A stretch of DNA of 64,000 bases from Streptococcus parasanguinis (GTDB lineage: Bacteria > Bacillota > Bacilli > Lactobacillales > Streptococcaceae), in contig NZ_CP133988.1 of the NCBI RefSeq assembly GCF_031582885.1, forward strand, positions 1,433,501 through 1,497,500. The letters run 5' to 3'. Shown here one piece after another: positions 17,455-26,630 of this stretch. The position numbers were made by a program, and so were the translations under genes. The notes under the pieces were generated by a model, which saw nothing but the letters and a program-made list of their open reading frames with translations, was not told the DNA's origin and made no database searches. How positions within the stretch are numbered: position 1 is the first letter of the stretch; each line of letters begins with the position of its first letter.

Positions 17455-18447
17455 ATGGAAACAAAATTAATGTCTTTCCGCGATACCATTATCCTTGCTA
17501 TGTCTGAGGAAATGCGTCGCGACGAAAATGTATTGTTGATGGGGGAAGATGTCGGAGTGTTCGGTGGAGACTTCGGAACTTCCGTAGGAATGCTAGAGGA
17601 ATTCGGTCCAGAACGTGTTCGTGATTGTCCGATTTCTGAGGCTGCTATCTCAGGTACAGCAGCTGGAGCAGCCATGACCGGACTTCGTCCAATCGTTGAT
17701 ATGACCTTCATGGATTTCTCGGTGATTGCCATGGATGCTATCGTCAACCAAGCTGCTAAGACTCGCTACATGTTTGGTGGAAAAGGGCAGGTGCCGATGA
17801 CTGTCCGTTGTGCAGCTGGTAACGGAGTTGGATCTGCAGCTCAACACTCCCAATCTTTGGAATCATGGTTTACCCATATTCCTGGTTTAAAAGTTGTTGC
17901 TCCAGGAACTCCAGCTGATATGAAAGGACTTCTCAAGTCTTCTATCCGTGACAACAACCCAGTGATCATTCTTGAATATAAATCAGAATTCAACCAAAAG
18001 GGTGAAGTGCCTGTAGATCCTGATTATACCATTCCACTTGGTGTCGGCGAAATCAAACGTGAAGGAACGGATGTCACTGTTGTAACCTACGGAAAAATGC
18101 TTCGTCGCGTGATGCAAGCAGCTGAAGAATTGGCTGAAGAAGGCATTTCAGTAGAAGTAGTAGACCCACGAACTTTGGTTCCGCTTGATAAAGAAATCAT
18201 CATTAACTCTGTCAAGAAAACAGGAAAAGTAGTCCTTGTCAATGACGCCCACAAAACAAGTGGTTATATCGGTGAAATCTCAGCTATTATTTCTGAATCA
18301 GAAGCATTTGATTATTTGGATGCACCTATCCGTCGTTGTGCGGGGGAAGATGTACCAATGCCTTACGCGCAAAACCTTGAAAATGCAATGATTCCAACAG
18401 TTGAAAGCATCAAAGATGCTATTCGTAAAACGTACAATAAAGAATAA
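17455..18447 (+). CDS. pdhB: Pyruvate/acetoin dehydrogenase E1 beta subunit
   Basis: 330 residues of the transketolase-like E1 beta family: MGEDVGVFGGDFGTS, PISEAAISGTAAGAAMTGLRPIVD and the C-terminal transketolase domain (VVTYGKMLRRV...VEVVDPRTLVPLD). It forms the alpha2beta2 E1 with pdhA. ATG 17455 follows GGGGGAG; the longer frame from 17377 overlaps pdhA and lacks a ribosome site. A 269-base gap with two tandem structured repeats separates it from pdhC. Confidence 0.94.
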   Translation: METKLMSFRDTIILAMSEEMRRDENVLLMGEDVGVFGGDFGTSVGMLEEFGPERVRDCPISEAAISGTAAGAAMTGLRPIVDMTFMDFSVIAMDAIVNQAAKTRYMFGGKGQVPMTVRCAAGNGVGSAAQHSQSLESWFTHIPGLKVVAPGTPADMKGLLKSSIRDNNPVIILEYKSEFNQKGEVPVDPDYTIPLGVGEIKREGTDVTVVTYGKMLRRVMQAAEELAEEGISVEVVDPRTLVPLDKEIIINSVKKTGKVVLVNDAHKTSGYIGEISAIISESEAFDYLDAPIRRCAGEDVPMPYAQNLENAMIPTVESIKDAIRKTYNKE

Positions 18448-18500
18448 TACATAACATAAATTATGTAATGTCATTTAAATTAGAGCACGGGCTAAAAGCT

Positions 18501-18698
18501 AGGAAAAAAGATAAATCTCCTTGACTTCATCGAAGTCTGCGTTGATTTCCTATTTTTCGGTCGCTTTTAAACGCCCTTAGTATCTTATAACTGAATCCGG
18601 ACGGAGGACTGTAAAAAAAAGATAGATTTCCTTGTGTTCATGGAACACAGCGTCAATCTCCTATTTTTTCTTTGTCCACTACGTCCTTGATATCTTAG
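18501..18698 (+). repeat. Two tandem structured repeats between pdhB and pdhC
   Basis: Units 18501-18590 and 18613-18698 are similar copies. Each has an outer A-run/T-run pairing, a middle stem (AAATC/GATTT in copy 1, AGATT/AATCT in copy 2) and a terminal hairpin (GACTTC/GAAGTC in copy 1, TGTGTTC/GAACACA in copy 2). Bases differ on both arms while pairing is kept, which is covariation and points to selected RNA structure. The T-rich 3' arms could make them attenuators or mRNA processing/stability elements within the operon. Confidence 0.7.
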
Positions 18699-18716
18699 TA
18701 TAGAATAGGAGAGGTC

Positions 18717-19760
18717 ATGGCTGATGATAAGCTAAGAGCGACTCCTGCGGCTAGAAAATTAGCGGATGATCTTGGGATCAACCTCTATGATGTTTCTGGT
18801 TCAGGCGCAAACGGTCGTGTCCACAAAGAAGACGTGGAAACCTATAAAGACACAAATGTGGTTCGCATTTCACCACTTGCAAAACGAATTGCTTTAGAAC
18901 ACAATATTGCTTGGCAAGAGATTCAAGGAACTGGTCATCGTGGTAAGATCATGAAGAAGGACGTCCTTGCTTTCCTTCCTGAAAATATTGAGAATGAGAC
19001 CATTAAGTCACCTGCTGAAATCGAGAAGGTGGAGGAAGCTCCAGATAATATGACACCTTATGGTGAGATCGAGCGGATTCCGATGACACCAATGCGGAAG
19101 GTGATCGCTCAACGGATGGTGGAATCTTACTTGACAGCACCAACCTTTACTTTGAACTATGACATTGATATGTCTCAAATGTTGGCCCTTCGTAAGAAGG
19201 TTTTGGATCCAATCATGGAAGCAACTGGCAAGAAAGTCACTGTAACAGATTTGCTTTCTCTAGCAGTTGTTAAGACCTTGATGAAGCACCCATACATCAA
19301 TGCATCATTGACAGAAGATGGCAAAACCATCATCACTCATAACTATGTCAACTTAGCGATGGCGGTTGGGATGGACAATGGCTTGATGACTCCAGTTGTC
19401 TACAATGCTGAAAAGATGACCTTGTCAGAGTTGGTGGTAGCCTTCAAGGACGTTATCGGACGTACCTTGGATGGTAAGCTTGCTCCAAGTGAATTGCAAA
19501 ACTCAACCTTTACCATCAGTAACTTAGGGATGTTTGGTGTTCAATCATTTGGACCGATTATCAACCAACCAAACTCTGCCATCCTTGGAGTTAGTGCAAC
19601 GGTTGAAAAACCAGTTGTTGTGAATGGTGAAATTGTCATTCGTCCAATCATGAGCTTGGGCTTGACCATTGACCACCGCGTTGTCGATGGAATGGCTGGT
19701 GCCAAATTCATGAAAGACTTGAAAGCCTTGATTGAAGACCCGATTTCAATGTTGGTCTAA
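18717..19760 (+). CDS. pdhC: Dihydrolipoamide acetyltransferase E2 lacking a lipoyl domain
   Basis: 347 residues. It has two tandem peripheral-subunit-binding domains (ATPAARKLADDLGI...GRVHKEDV at about 8-42; ISPLAKRIALEHNI...GKIMKKDV at about 53-90) and then the catalytic acyltransferase domain with IDHRVVDG (His about residue 320). E2 proteins normally begin with one or more lipoyl domains; none is present, and the lipoyl domain is instead on the E3 gene next door. It starts with ATG 18717 after AGGAGAGG. Confidence 0.93.
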   Translation: MADDKLRATPAARKLADDLGINLYDVSGSGANGRVHKEDVETYKDTNVVRISPLAKRIALEHNIAWQEIQGTGHRGKIMKKDVLAFLPENIENETIKSPAEIEKVEEAPDNMTPYGEIERIPMTPMRKVIAQRMVESYLTAPTFTLNYDIDMSQMLALRKKVLDPIMEATGKKVTVTDLLSLAVVKTLMKHPYINASLTEDGKTIITHNYVNLAMAVGMDNGLMTPVVYNAEKMTLSELVVAFKDVIGRTLDGKLAPSELQNSTFTISNLGMFGVQSFGPIINQPNSAILGVSATVEKPVVVNGEIVIRPIMSLGLTIDHRVVDGMAGAKFMKDLKALIEDPISMLV

Positions 19761-19801
19761 TCAACGAGAGAGAATAGAAGCAAGAAAAAGAGGGAAATAA
19801 A

Positions 19802-21508
19802 ATGGCCTTAGAAGTAATTATGCCAAAAGCCGGCGTAGATATGACCGAAGGACAAATCGTTCAGTGGAATAAAAAAGTCGGCGAATTTGTAAAAGAAGGA
19901 GAAATTCTCCTTGAAATCATGACAGATAAAGTCAGCATGGAATTGGAAGCTGAAGAAGATGGCTACTTGATTGCTATCTTAAAAGGGGACGGCGAGACTG
20001 TTCCTGTAACAGAAGTGATTGGTTACCTTGGTGAAGAAGGGGAGAACATCCCAACTGCTGGAGCAGCAGCACCAGAAGCGAGTCCTGCACCAGCTGCAAC
20101 AAGTGCTTCAAATGATGACAATAAGAGCGATGATGCTTATGATATCGTAGTGATCGGTGGTGGTCCTGCTGGTTACGTATCTGCTATCAAAGCAGCTCAA
20201 TTGGGTGGTAAAGTTGCGCTTGTTGAGAAATCTGAACTTGGTGGAACTTGCTTGAACCGCGGATGTATCCCAACTAAGACTTACCTACACAACGCTGAAA
20301 TCATTGAAAATATCGGTCATGCGGCAAACCGTGGGATCATCATTGACAATCCTAGCTTCACAGTAGATATGGACAAGGTTCTTGAAACTAAGAACAAGGT
20401 CGTAAATACTTTGGTTGGTGGTGTTGCAGGACTTCTTCGTAGCTACGGAGTTGATGTTCATAAGGGGATCGGTACCATTACGAAAGATAAGAATGTTTTG
20501 GTCAATGGTTCTGAGTTACTTGAAACTAAGAAGATTATCCTCGCTGGTGGTTCAAAAGTCAGCAAGATTAACGTTCCTGGCATGGAATCATCCCTTGTCA
20601 TGACGAGTGATGACATCTTGGATATGAATGAAGTCCCAGAAAGTCTCGTAATCATTGGTGGTGGGGTTGTCGGTATCGAGCTTGGTCAAGCCTTTATGAC
20701 CTTTGGTTCAAAAGTAACGGTTATTGAAATGATGGACCGCATTGTTCCAGCTATGGATGCGGAAGTTTCTAAGAACCTTCGTTTGATTCTTGAACGCAAG
20801 GGAATGACCATCTTGACTGATACTAAACTGCAAGAAATCATTGAAGAAGATGGCAAACTCCGTATCAAGGTTGAAGGAAAAGACGATATCATTACAAACA
20901 AAGCTCTTCTTTCAATCGGTCGTGTTCCAGATCTTGAAGGAATCGGAGAAGTGGAGTTTGAATTGGATCGTGGTCGTATCAAGGTCAATGAATACATGGA
21001 AACATCTGTTCCAGGTATCTATGCACCAGGTGATATCAATGGTACGAAGATGTTGGCTCACGCTGCCTTCCGTATGGGTGAAGTAGCGGCCGAAAATGCT
21101 CTTAAGGGAAATCATGCTGTTGCCAAATTGAACTTAACTCCTGCAGCTATCTACACACTTCCAGAAGTAGCGGCTGTTGGTTTGACAGAAGAACAAGCTC
21201 GTGAGAAATATGATGTCCAAATCGGTAAATTCAACTTTGCGGCTAACGGACGTGCCATTGCATCAGATGCGGCTCAAGGTTTTGTTAAGGTCATTGCAGA
21301 CAAGAAATATGGTGAAGTTCTTGGGGTTCACATTATTGGTCCAGCAGCTGCTGAATTGATCAACGAAGCTTCTACTATCATTGAGATGGAAATCACTGTA
21401 GAAGAAATGCTCAAGACCATTCATGGTCACCCAACCTTCTCAGAAGTAATGTACGAAGCTTTTGCGGATGTACTTGGAATGGCCATCCATTCACCTAAGA
21501 AAAAATAA
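19802..21508 (+). CDS. pdhD: Dihydrolipoamide dehydrogenase E3 with N-terminal lipoyl domain
   Basis: 568 residues, about 100 longer than plain E3. Residues 1-80 are a lipoyl domain with the lipoylation lysine in IMTDKVSMEL (about residue 43), joined by an Ala/Pro-rich linker (90-105) to the flavoprotein: VVIGGGPAGYVSA, redox-active GGTCLNRGCIPTK (about 147-160), VIIGGGVVGIELG and the C-terminal HGHPTFSEVMYEA. It reoxidises dihydrolipoyl groups with NAD and supplies the swinging arm missing from E2. Confidence 0.95.
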   Translation: MALEVIMPKAGVDMTEGQIVQWNKKVGEFVKEGEILLEIMTDKVSMELEAEEDGYLIAILKGDGETVPVTEVIGYLGEEGENIPTAGAAAPEASPAPAATSASNDDNKSDDAYDIVVIGGGPAGYVSAIKAAQLGGKVALVEKSELGGTCLNRGCIPTKTYLHNAEIIENIGHAANRGIIIDNPSFTVDMDKVLETKNKVVNTLVGGVAGLLRSYGVDVHKGIGTITKDKNVLVNGSELLETKKIILAGGSKVSKINVPGMESSLVMTSDDILDMNEVPESLVIIGGGVVGIELGQAFMTFGSKVTVIEMMDRIVPAMDAEVSKNLRLILERKGMTILTDTKLQEIIEEDGKLRIKVEGKDDIITNKALLSIGRVPDLEGIGEVEFELDRGRIKVNEYMETSVPGIYAPGDINGTKMLAHAAFRMGEVAAENALKGNHAVAKLNLTPAAIYTLPEVAAVGLTEEQAREKYDVQIGKFNFAANGRAIASDAAQGFVKVIADKKYGEVLGVHIIGPAAAELINEASTIIEMEITVEEMLKTIHGHPTFSEVMYEAFADVLGMAIHSPKKK

Positions 21509-21521
21509 AAATAGATAGACT

Positions 21522-21544
21522 AGACTGGAATTATTTTCCAGTCT
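21522..21544 (+). other. Stem-loop between pdhD and lplA
   Basis: Perfect AGACTGGAA/TTCCAGTCT stem with a TTATT loop but no T-run after it. It may be a weak terminator or a stabilising hairpin; read-through into lplA is expected. Confidence 0.6.
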
Positions 21545-21566
21545 CTATCGTATTAGAAGGTATCTT

Positions 21567-22556
21567 ATGAAATACATTATCAATCATTCAAACGACACTG
21601 CTTTTAATATTGCTTTAGAGGAATATGCTTTTAAACACCTTTTGGACGAGGATCAAATCTTCCTTCTTTGGATCAACAAACCATCTATCATTGTAGGTCG
21701 TCACCAAAATACCATTGAAGAGATAAACCGTGACTACGTTCGGGAGCATGGAATTGAAGTGGTCCGTCGGATCAGTGGTGGTGGAGCTGTTTACCATGAT
21801 TTGAACAACCTTAACTATACCATCATTTCAAAAGAAGATGAAAACAAGGCCTTTGACTTCAAGAGCTTCTCTACTCCAGTTATCAATACTTTAGCTGAAC
21901 TTGGTGTTAAAGCTGAATTTACAGGCCGTAACGACTTGGAAATCGACGGTAAGAAATTCTGTGGCAATGCCCAAGCCTATATCAATGGACGGATCATGCA
22001 CCATGGTTGTCTTCTCTTTGACGTGGATTTGTCAGTCCTAGCTAACGCACTTAAAGTGTCTAAAGATAAGTTTGAGTCTAAAGGGGTTAAATCAGTCCGT
22101 GCTCGTGTAACCAATATCATCGATGAGTTGCCAGAAAAGATCACTGTTGAAGAGTTCCGTGACCTACTTTTGGACTACATGAAAAAAGAATATCCTGAAA
22201 TGACAGAATATGTATTTTCAGATGAAGAATTGGCTGAAATCAACCGTATTAAAGATACTAAGTTTGGGACATGGGATTGGAACTATGGTAAATCACCAGA
22301 GTATAACGTCCGTCGTGGAACAAAATTCCCAAGCGGTAAGGTTGAAATCTTTGCTAACGTTATCGAGTCAAAGATCCAAGACATCAAGATTTATGGAGAC
22401 TTCTTTGGTATCGAAGACGTAGCAGCAGTAGAAGATGTCCTTCGTGGTGTCAAATACGAACGCGAAGATGTTCTTAAAGCCCTACAAACCATAAACCTAG
22501 GTCGTTACTTCGCAGGAATCACCGCAGAAGAAATTGCTGAAGCAGTGGTGGAATAA
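21567..22556 (+). CDS. lplA: Lipoate-protein ligase A
   Basis: 329 residues. It attaches free lipoate to lipoyl domains via lipoyl-AMP. It shows RRISGGGAVYHDLNNLNYT, GRNDLEIDGKKFCGNAQ and the C-terminal accessory domain (YNVRRGTKFPSGKVEI), the full-length LplA form. Placement after the E3 gene with its lipoyl domain gives the operon its own lipoylation enzyme, fitting a lipoate scavenger. A terminator follows. Confidence 0.94.
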   Translation: MKYIINHSNDTAFNIALEEYAFKHLLDEDQIFLLWINKPSIIVGRHQNTIEEINRDYVREHGIEVVRRISGGGAVYHDLNNLNYTIISKEDENKAFDFKSFSTPVINTLAELGVKAEFTGRNDLEIDGKKFCGNAQAYINGRIMHHGCLLFDVDLSVLANALKVSKDKFESKGVKSVRARVTNIIDELPEKITVEEFRDLLLDYMKKEYPEMTEYVFSDEELAEINRIKDTKFGTWDWNYGKSPEYNVRRGTKFPSGKVEIFANVIESKIQDIKIYGDFFGIEDVAAVEDVLRGVKYEREDVLKALQTINLGRYFAGITAEEIAEAVVE

Positions 22557-22565
22557 AGTCGTAAG

Positions 22566-22591
22566 AGATTCGCAGAAGCGGATCTTTTTTT
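22566..22591 (+). terminator. Terminator after lplA
   Basis: AGATTCGC/GCGGATCT stem, AGAA loop, seven T residues. Confidence 0.88.
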
Positions 22592-22615
22592 GAAACTAGT
22601 TTCACATAGAAATTA

Positions 22616-22644
22616 TTGTTTTTCGAAGGATTTTGTAGTATAGT
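22616..22644 (+). promoter_or_regulatory. Promoter of the bacteriocin-export-like module
   Basis: TTGTTT (22616-22621), 17-base spacer, TATAGT (22639-22644). This leaves an untranslated leader of about 125 bases before 22775, longer than usual here. Confidence 0.45.
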
Positions 22645-22774
22645 AAAGGTGGAAAAGTGTATTCGCTTACAAAGAATGTAACTGTAATTTGTAAAACTCA
22701 GTAATTCTTAAACAACGAAATTGATTGACTAGCTAGGTATTACTTTCCTTTTCTGCTTTAGAAAGTGTGATGAT

Positions 22775-24784
22775 ATGAAACGTGTCTTTATTCTTTTATC
22801 AAACCTTTTCATCTCTAGCTTTTTGATTTGGATTGCATTTATTTCTCCAAATACGGTTGTCCACAGCAGTCTTCCGGTAGTAGGTGTGGTGAGACGAGAA
22901 AAGAGCGTCACATATGAAGAGTTATCTTCCAGTTTAGACCGTTTGGCAAGGGAAAATCATAGTATAATTGCCCGTCAGATACAAAGAACAGATTCTAAAG
23001 GGCAGGTTGTTTTCACCTATGATATCTACGGAGAGGGAAAACTTCCTCTTGGAATTAAAAGAGAGAAGAAAGAACTGGCTGCCAATGAAAGCCTGGTAGT
23101 GAATTATTATGTATTAACAGGTGATTTAGAAACTGAAAAGCTGGATCAAACGCTTCATACTCTTGGTTTCTCACAAACTTTTATAAAGAAACCAAATCCT
23201 CTGCAGACCTTTATTGCCTTTTTTGGCTCCGGTTCACAATCACTTGCCTTGGTTATTTTTATCATTAGTTTTAGCGCTTTGACGATTATACAAAAAACAC
23301 TTGAAATGAGAAGCGCTGGGATTCGATATATCTCAGGAATGAGACGCTTGCAACTTTTTGGACATTCCTTAAAAGATGATAGTATAGAGTTGCTTTTTGG
23401 ATGTATTGTCACAAGTATAATGGGTGCTGTTCTGATTTATTGCTTTCAATTGACACCCTTTTCCTATTCCATCATCATTTCCAGTAGTATCATTTACAAT
23501 GGGATTTTACTTATTTTATCTGCTGTCTTATCCTTCCTCTTTGCATATAGTATTCAAACGATTCATTTAGTCACCCTTTTAAAAGGAAAGGTTCCATTAA
23601 AGCGTATTTTAGTTTTCCTCTTTATTTGTCAATTTCTCGCTGTTGCACTAATTGGCCTTGCGGTTCATCGAATCAGTATCTATGGTTCTGTCTGGCTAAC
23701 TTACCAAGAGGGGAAAGTGGCTTGGTCTAAAGAGACGAATTGGGTTCAAATTGGTGTCAATCGGGAGGATTTTTCACAGAAAACAAACAAAGAGACGCAA
23801 ATTGAGAACAGAGCAAAATGGTCCAAGCTCATCGAGTCTGGTATTGAAAATGGTGGTCTTTTAGCTTATCATAATCTCGTATCTTTTAGTTCAAAAGGAG
23901 TTATGACGGATCCTAGTACAGGTAAAGAGTTTTCAATCACAGATTACGATCCACTTGCACGAACTCTCTATGTGACTCCAAATTACCTCGAAATCCAAGG
24001 TGTTCCAGTATCTCCTGAAGAGAAAGATCACTTAAATCACTTACAAGCAGGAGAATTTGGTCTCTTGCTTCCGGAAAAATTAAAAGGTAGAGAAGAGGAG
24101 ATGATCAAACGATATGAAGATTATCTATCCCCTCGAGATGATCAAGGAAATATCACCTTATCAATGAAGGCGCAGGTAACGTATATTCCGAATCATCAAA
24201 AACGCTTTATCTACAACAACACACCAATCAGCTATAAACAATTCTTTACAGATCCTGTTTTAGTGGTTATTCAACCTGAAAGTTTTGGAGGCTATGTGAA
24301 TCCATATTTCACCGATCTAAATCCCTACCTTTATTTTAATGGGCTTCAAAATAGTAAGAAGCTAATCGCTGAGTATAATCTTGAAAAAAGTGTTAGTCAG
24401 TACGACTATGCAGTGGACGTTTACCAGCAAATAGCCCAATCCATACAAATAGAAAATCTCATGGCGATTGCAGGAGGAGTCTTTGGTATAGCAACCTCTG
24501 TTCTTCTCTTTAACACCATGAATTTCCTTTATTTTGAAGAGTTTAGAAAACAAATCTTCTTGAAGAAGATTGCAGGTCTGGGATTTGTAAACATTCACCA
24601 GATGATTTTGCTCTCAGAAAGTATCCTCTTGCTATTAGGAAGCTTCCTGGTATTTATTCTTACTTCGGAATGGTGGATTGCTCTTGTCACTCTCTTGCTA
24701 TTTATTACTAATGCTTGGTTCATTCTCTTGTACCGGTCTCATAAAGAAGACCACTTGTTAGCCACTGTACTGAAAGGAGCCTAA
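22775..24784 (+). CDS. Bacteriocin-associated integral membrane protein (lactococcin 972 group)
   Basis: 669 residues with an N-terminal transmembrane helix, a long extracytoplasmic stretch, a central cluster of helices (about 150-290) and three more near the C terminus, resembling the permease with DUF1430-type domain of lactococcin-972-group exporters/immunity systems. The ABC ATPase follows one base after its stop, so they form one transporter. No bacteriocin precursor gene is visible nearby. Its cargo may be a peptide encoded elsewhere, or the system may act in immunity or envelope stress. Confidence 0.75.
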   Translation: MKRVFILLSNLFISSFLIWIAFISPNTVVHSSLPVVGVVRREKSVTYEELSSSLDRLARENHSIIARQIQRTDSKGQVVFTYDIYGEGKLPLGIKREKKELAANESLVVNYYVLTGDLETEKLDQTLHTLGFSQTFIKKPNPLQTFIAFFGSGSQSLALVIFIISFSALTIIQKTLEMRSAGIRYISGMRRLQLFGHSLKDDSIELLFGCIVTSIMGAVLIYCFQLTPFSYSIIISSSIIYNGILLILSAVLSFLFAYSIQTIHLVTLLKGKVPLKRILVFLFICQFLAVALIGLAVHRISIYGSVWLTYQEGKVAWSKETNWVQIGVNREDFSQKTNKETQIENRAKWSKLIESGIENGGLLAYHNLVSFSSKGVMTDPSTGKEFSITDYDPLARTLYVTPNYLEIQGVPVSPEEKDHLNHLQAGEFGLLLPEKLKGREEEMIKRYEDYLSPRDDQGNITLSMKAQVTYIPNHQKRFIYNNTPISYKQFFTDPVLVVIQPESFGGYVNPYFTDLNPYLYFNGLQNSKKLIAEYNLEKSVSQYDYAVDVYQQIAQSIQIENLMAIAGGVFGIATSVLLFNTMNFLYFEEFRKQIFLKKIAGLGFVNIHQMILLSESILLLLGSFLVFILTSEWWIALVTLLLFITNAWFILLYRSHKEDHLLATVLKGA

Positions 24785-24785
24785 T

Positions 24786-25412
24786 ATGATTAGCGTAGAA
24801 CATTTAACCAAATCATTTGGCCAACGAACGGTCTTTCAAGATTTGAGCTTGCAATTTACAGAAGGTAAGGTCTATGCTCTGATCGGAAATAGTGGGTGTG
24901 GTAAAACAACCTTGCTCAATATCTTGGCGAAGATAGAGCCTTATGAAAAAGGGAATATAAGCTATCAAGGGCAAGAACTGAAACAAATCAAACAGCATCA
25001 CTTCTTTAAGCGTGAATTAGGTTATCTCTTTCAAAATTTTGGCCTACTTGAAAACGAGACTATCGCTAAAAATTTAGATTTGGGATTGATTGGGCAAAAA
25101 TTAACGAAAAAAGAGAAGAAGCAGCAAGAAGAAGAAGTGCTCAAAAAAGTAGGATTGGCTTACCTTGCTCTGGATCAAAAGATTTATGAATTATCTGGGG
25201 GAGAGGCGCAACGTGTCGCATTAGCTAAAGTTATTTTAAAAGATCCACCTTTAATTTTGGCGGATGAACTAACTGCAGCACTGGATCCAGAAACCTCACA
25301 AGAGGTGATGGACTTGCTCTTAATGTTAAAGAATCAAGAGCGTATAATCATTATCGCAACCCATAATCCAGTAATTTGGGAAAAAGCTGACGAAGTGATA
25401 AAACTCAACTAG
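24786..25412 (+). CDS. ABC transporter ATP-binding protein (lactococcin 972 export type)
   Basis: 208 residues with Walker A GNSGCGKTT, Q-loop LFQNFGLLEN, signature LSGGEAQR, Walker B LILADE and H-loop ATHN. It is short and single-domain, like the ATPase of the putative bacteriocin export family. It pairs with the membrane protein immediately upstream. The DE of Walker B is followed by LTAALD, as is common in this group. Confidence 0.88.
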   Translation: MISVEHLTKSFGQRTVFQDLSLQFTEGKVYALIGNSGCGKTTLLNILAKIEPYEKGNISYQGQELKQIKQHHFFKRELGYLFQNFGLLENETIAKNLDLGLIGQKLTKKEKKQQEEEVLKKVGLAYLALDQKIYELSGGEAQRVALAKVILKDPPLILADELTAALDPETSQEVMDLLLMLKNQERIIIIATHNPVIWEKADEVIKLN

Positions 25413-25482
25413 TCCATGGCTAAAGAATGGTAGGATCTTCTGTATTATCTTTTATAGTTAGCTATTCATGAGGTATAGGCTG

Positions 25483-26616
25483 ATGAAGAAAAAAGATCTT
25501 GTCAAACAAAAATTTTTAAGTTTTATCATCATCGGTATGATCATTCTCTTATCAGCCTGCACTCTTGTAGGACCACAAAAAAAATCTCCTTCCGGTAGTA
25601 CCAATGTGTCTAGGAAAATAGGATTCGAGGAAAGAAAGGCAGAAGATTTATTAAAAAATTCTATTTCTATCCCTTATCCAGATGGGAAAATCTTTACACC
25701 TACCGCGCTGTCAAATGATGGAATTGCTTATGGCGAGGCTGTTGACCAAGGACACGAAGATCAGAATTATCTTGCCAGTATGAATTTACATACCAAGGAC
25801 TTTCAAAAGATAAAAGATGTTGAAAAGACATCTAATCTGACTCATGTAGCTGTTAGCTATGTTGATCATGATATTGTTGTTTTTGAAGAGTATGATCAAC
25901 TCAATCAGACAGGGATTTACTATCTTTGGAAGATAAAGGACAAATCTTTAACGAAACTGATCGATAGGAGACCTATTGGAACAGTTCCAGTTACTCAAGT
26001 AGCTCGATCCAACCAGAAACTCTTTATAAATTATGAAGTAGGAGATAGCCTATATCAAATTGAAGAAGTTGACCTTGAAACAGGGGCTCATCAGACGATT
26101 GAATCAGAAAATAGCGGTTTTCCAACTGTCTTTAAAGATCACTTGTATTATGTACAAATTGATAACACAGCTTTAACTACAAAAATTGTAGCCTACTCCT
26201 TAAGTAATAGACAGAAAAAAGTTATAGATCAAACAAAGGATGATCAACGCTATTATGTCGATTTAATGACGAATGGGCACAATCTCCTATACTTGGTTGC
26301 AAATAATAAAGACGCTTCATTTACCTTTGAAAATAAAAACCATAAGAAGATATTTTCTACTTCACAGGCAGAAACCTCCATATATCGCAATATTTATCTC
26401 ACTTATATGGGAGAAAGAAGAAGTGAGGAGCGTGTTAAATCTCAATATTATTTGTGGGATTTAAGACATCAGATTCATTATTTATATGATCATGGACCCA
26501 TTTTGCTATCAGATAAAGGAATTTTATGGATTCAATTCAAAAAGAAGGATAGTGAGATTCCAAAAGGTGAAATCTATCGAAATGAAAACTCTGTAATGCG
26601 CTATCAGGAATGGTAG
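25483..26616 (+). CDS. Lipoprotein of unknown function in the export module
   Basis: 377 residues. It has a signal peptide with lipobox LLSAC (Cys about 26), so it is lipid-anchored outside the membrane. The body is rich in beta-type repeats with YLW/YYLW segments (for example GIYYLWKIKDKS and QYYLWDLRHQ), hinting at a beta-propeller, which is inference. ATG 25483 is preferred to ATG 25468 because an AGG-rich ribosome site lies between them. It overlaps no neighbour and belongs to the 22.8-27.5 kb operon. No known family recognised. Confidence 0.7.
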   Translation: MKKKDLVKQKFLSFIIIGMIILLSACTLVGPQKKSPSGSTNVSRKIGFEERKAEDLLKNSISIPYPDGKIFTPTALSNDGIAYGEAVDQGHEDQNYLASMNLHTKDFQKIKDVEKTSNLTHVAVSYVDHDIVVFEEYDQLNQTGIYYLWKIKDKSLTKLIDRRPIGTVPVTQVARSNQKLFINYEVGDSLYQIEEVDLETGAHQTIESENSGFPTVFKDHLYYVQIDNTALTTKIVAYSLSNRQKKVIDQTKDDQRYYVDLMTNGHNLLYLVANNKDASFTFENKNHKKIFSTSQAETSIYRNIYLTYMGERRSEERVKSQYYLWDLRHQIHYLYDHGPILLSDKGILWIQFKKKDSEIPKGEIYRNENSVMRYQEW

Positions 26617-26630
26617 AAAGGAGAAAAATC

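Noticed and set aside
22606..22630. A difSL-like core, matching AAATTAT-x-GTTTTTCG at 15 of 16 bases
   Set aside because: The outer arms do not match, the sequence is AT-rich and part of a promoter; a second Xer site is not supported.
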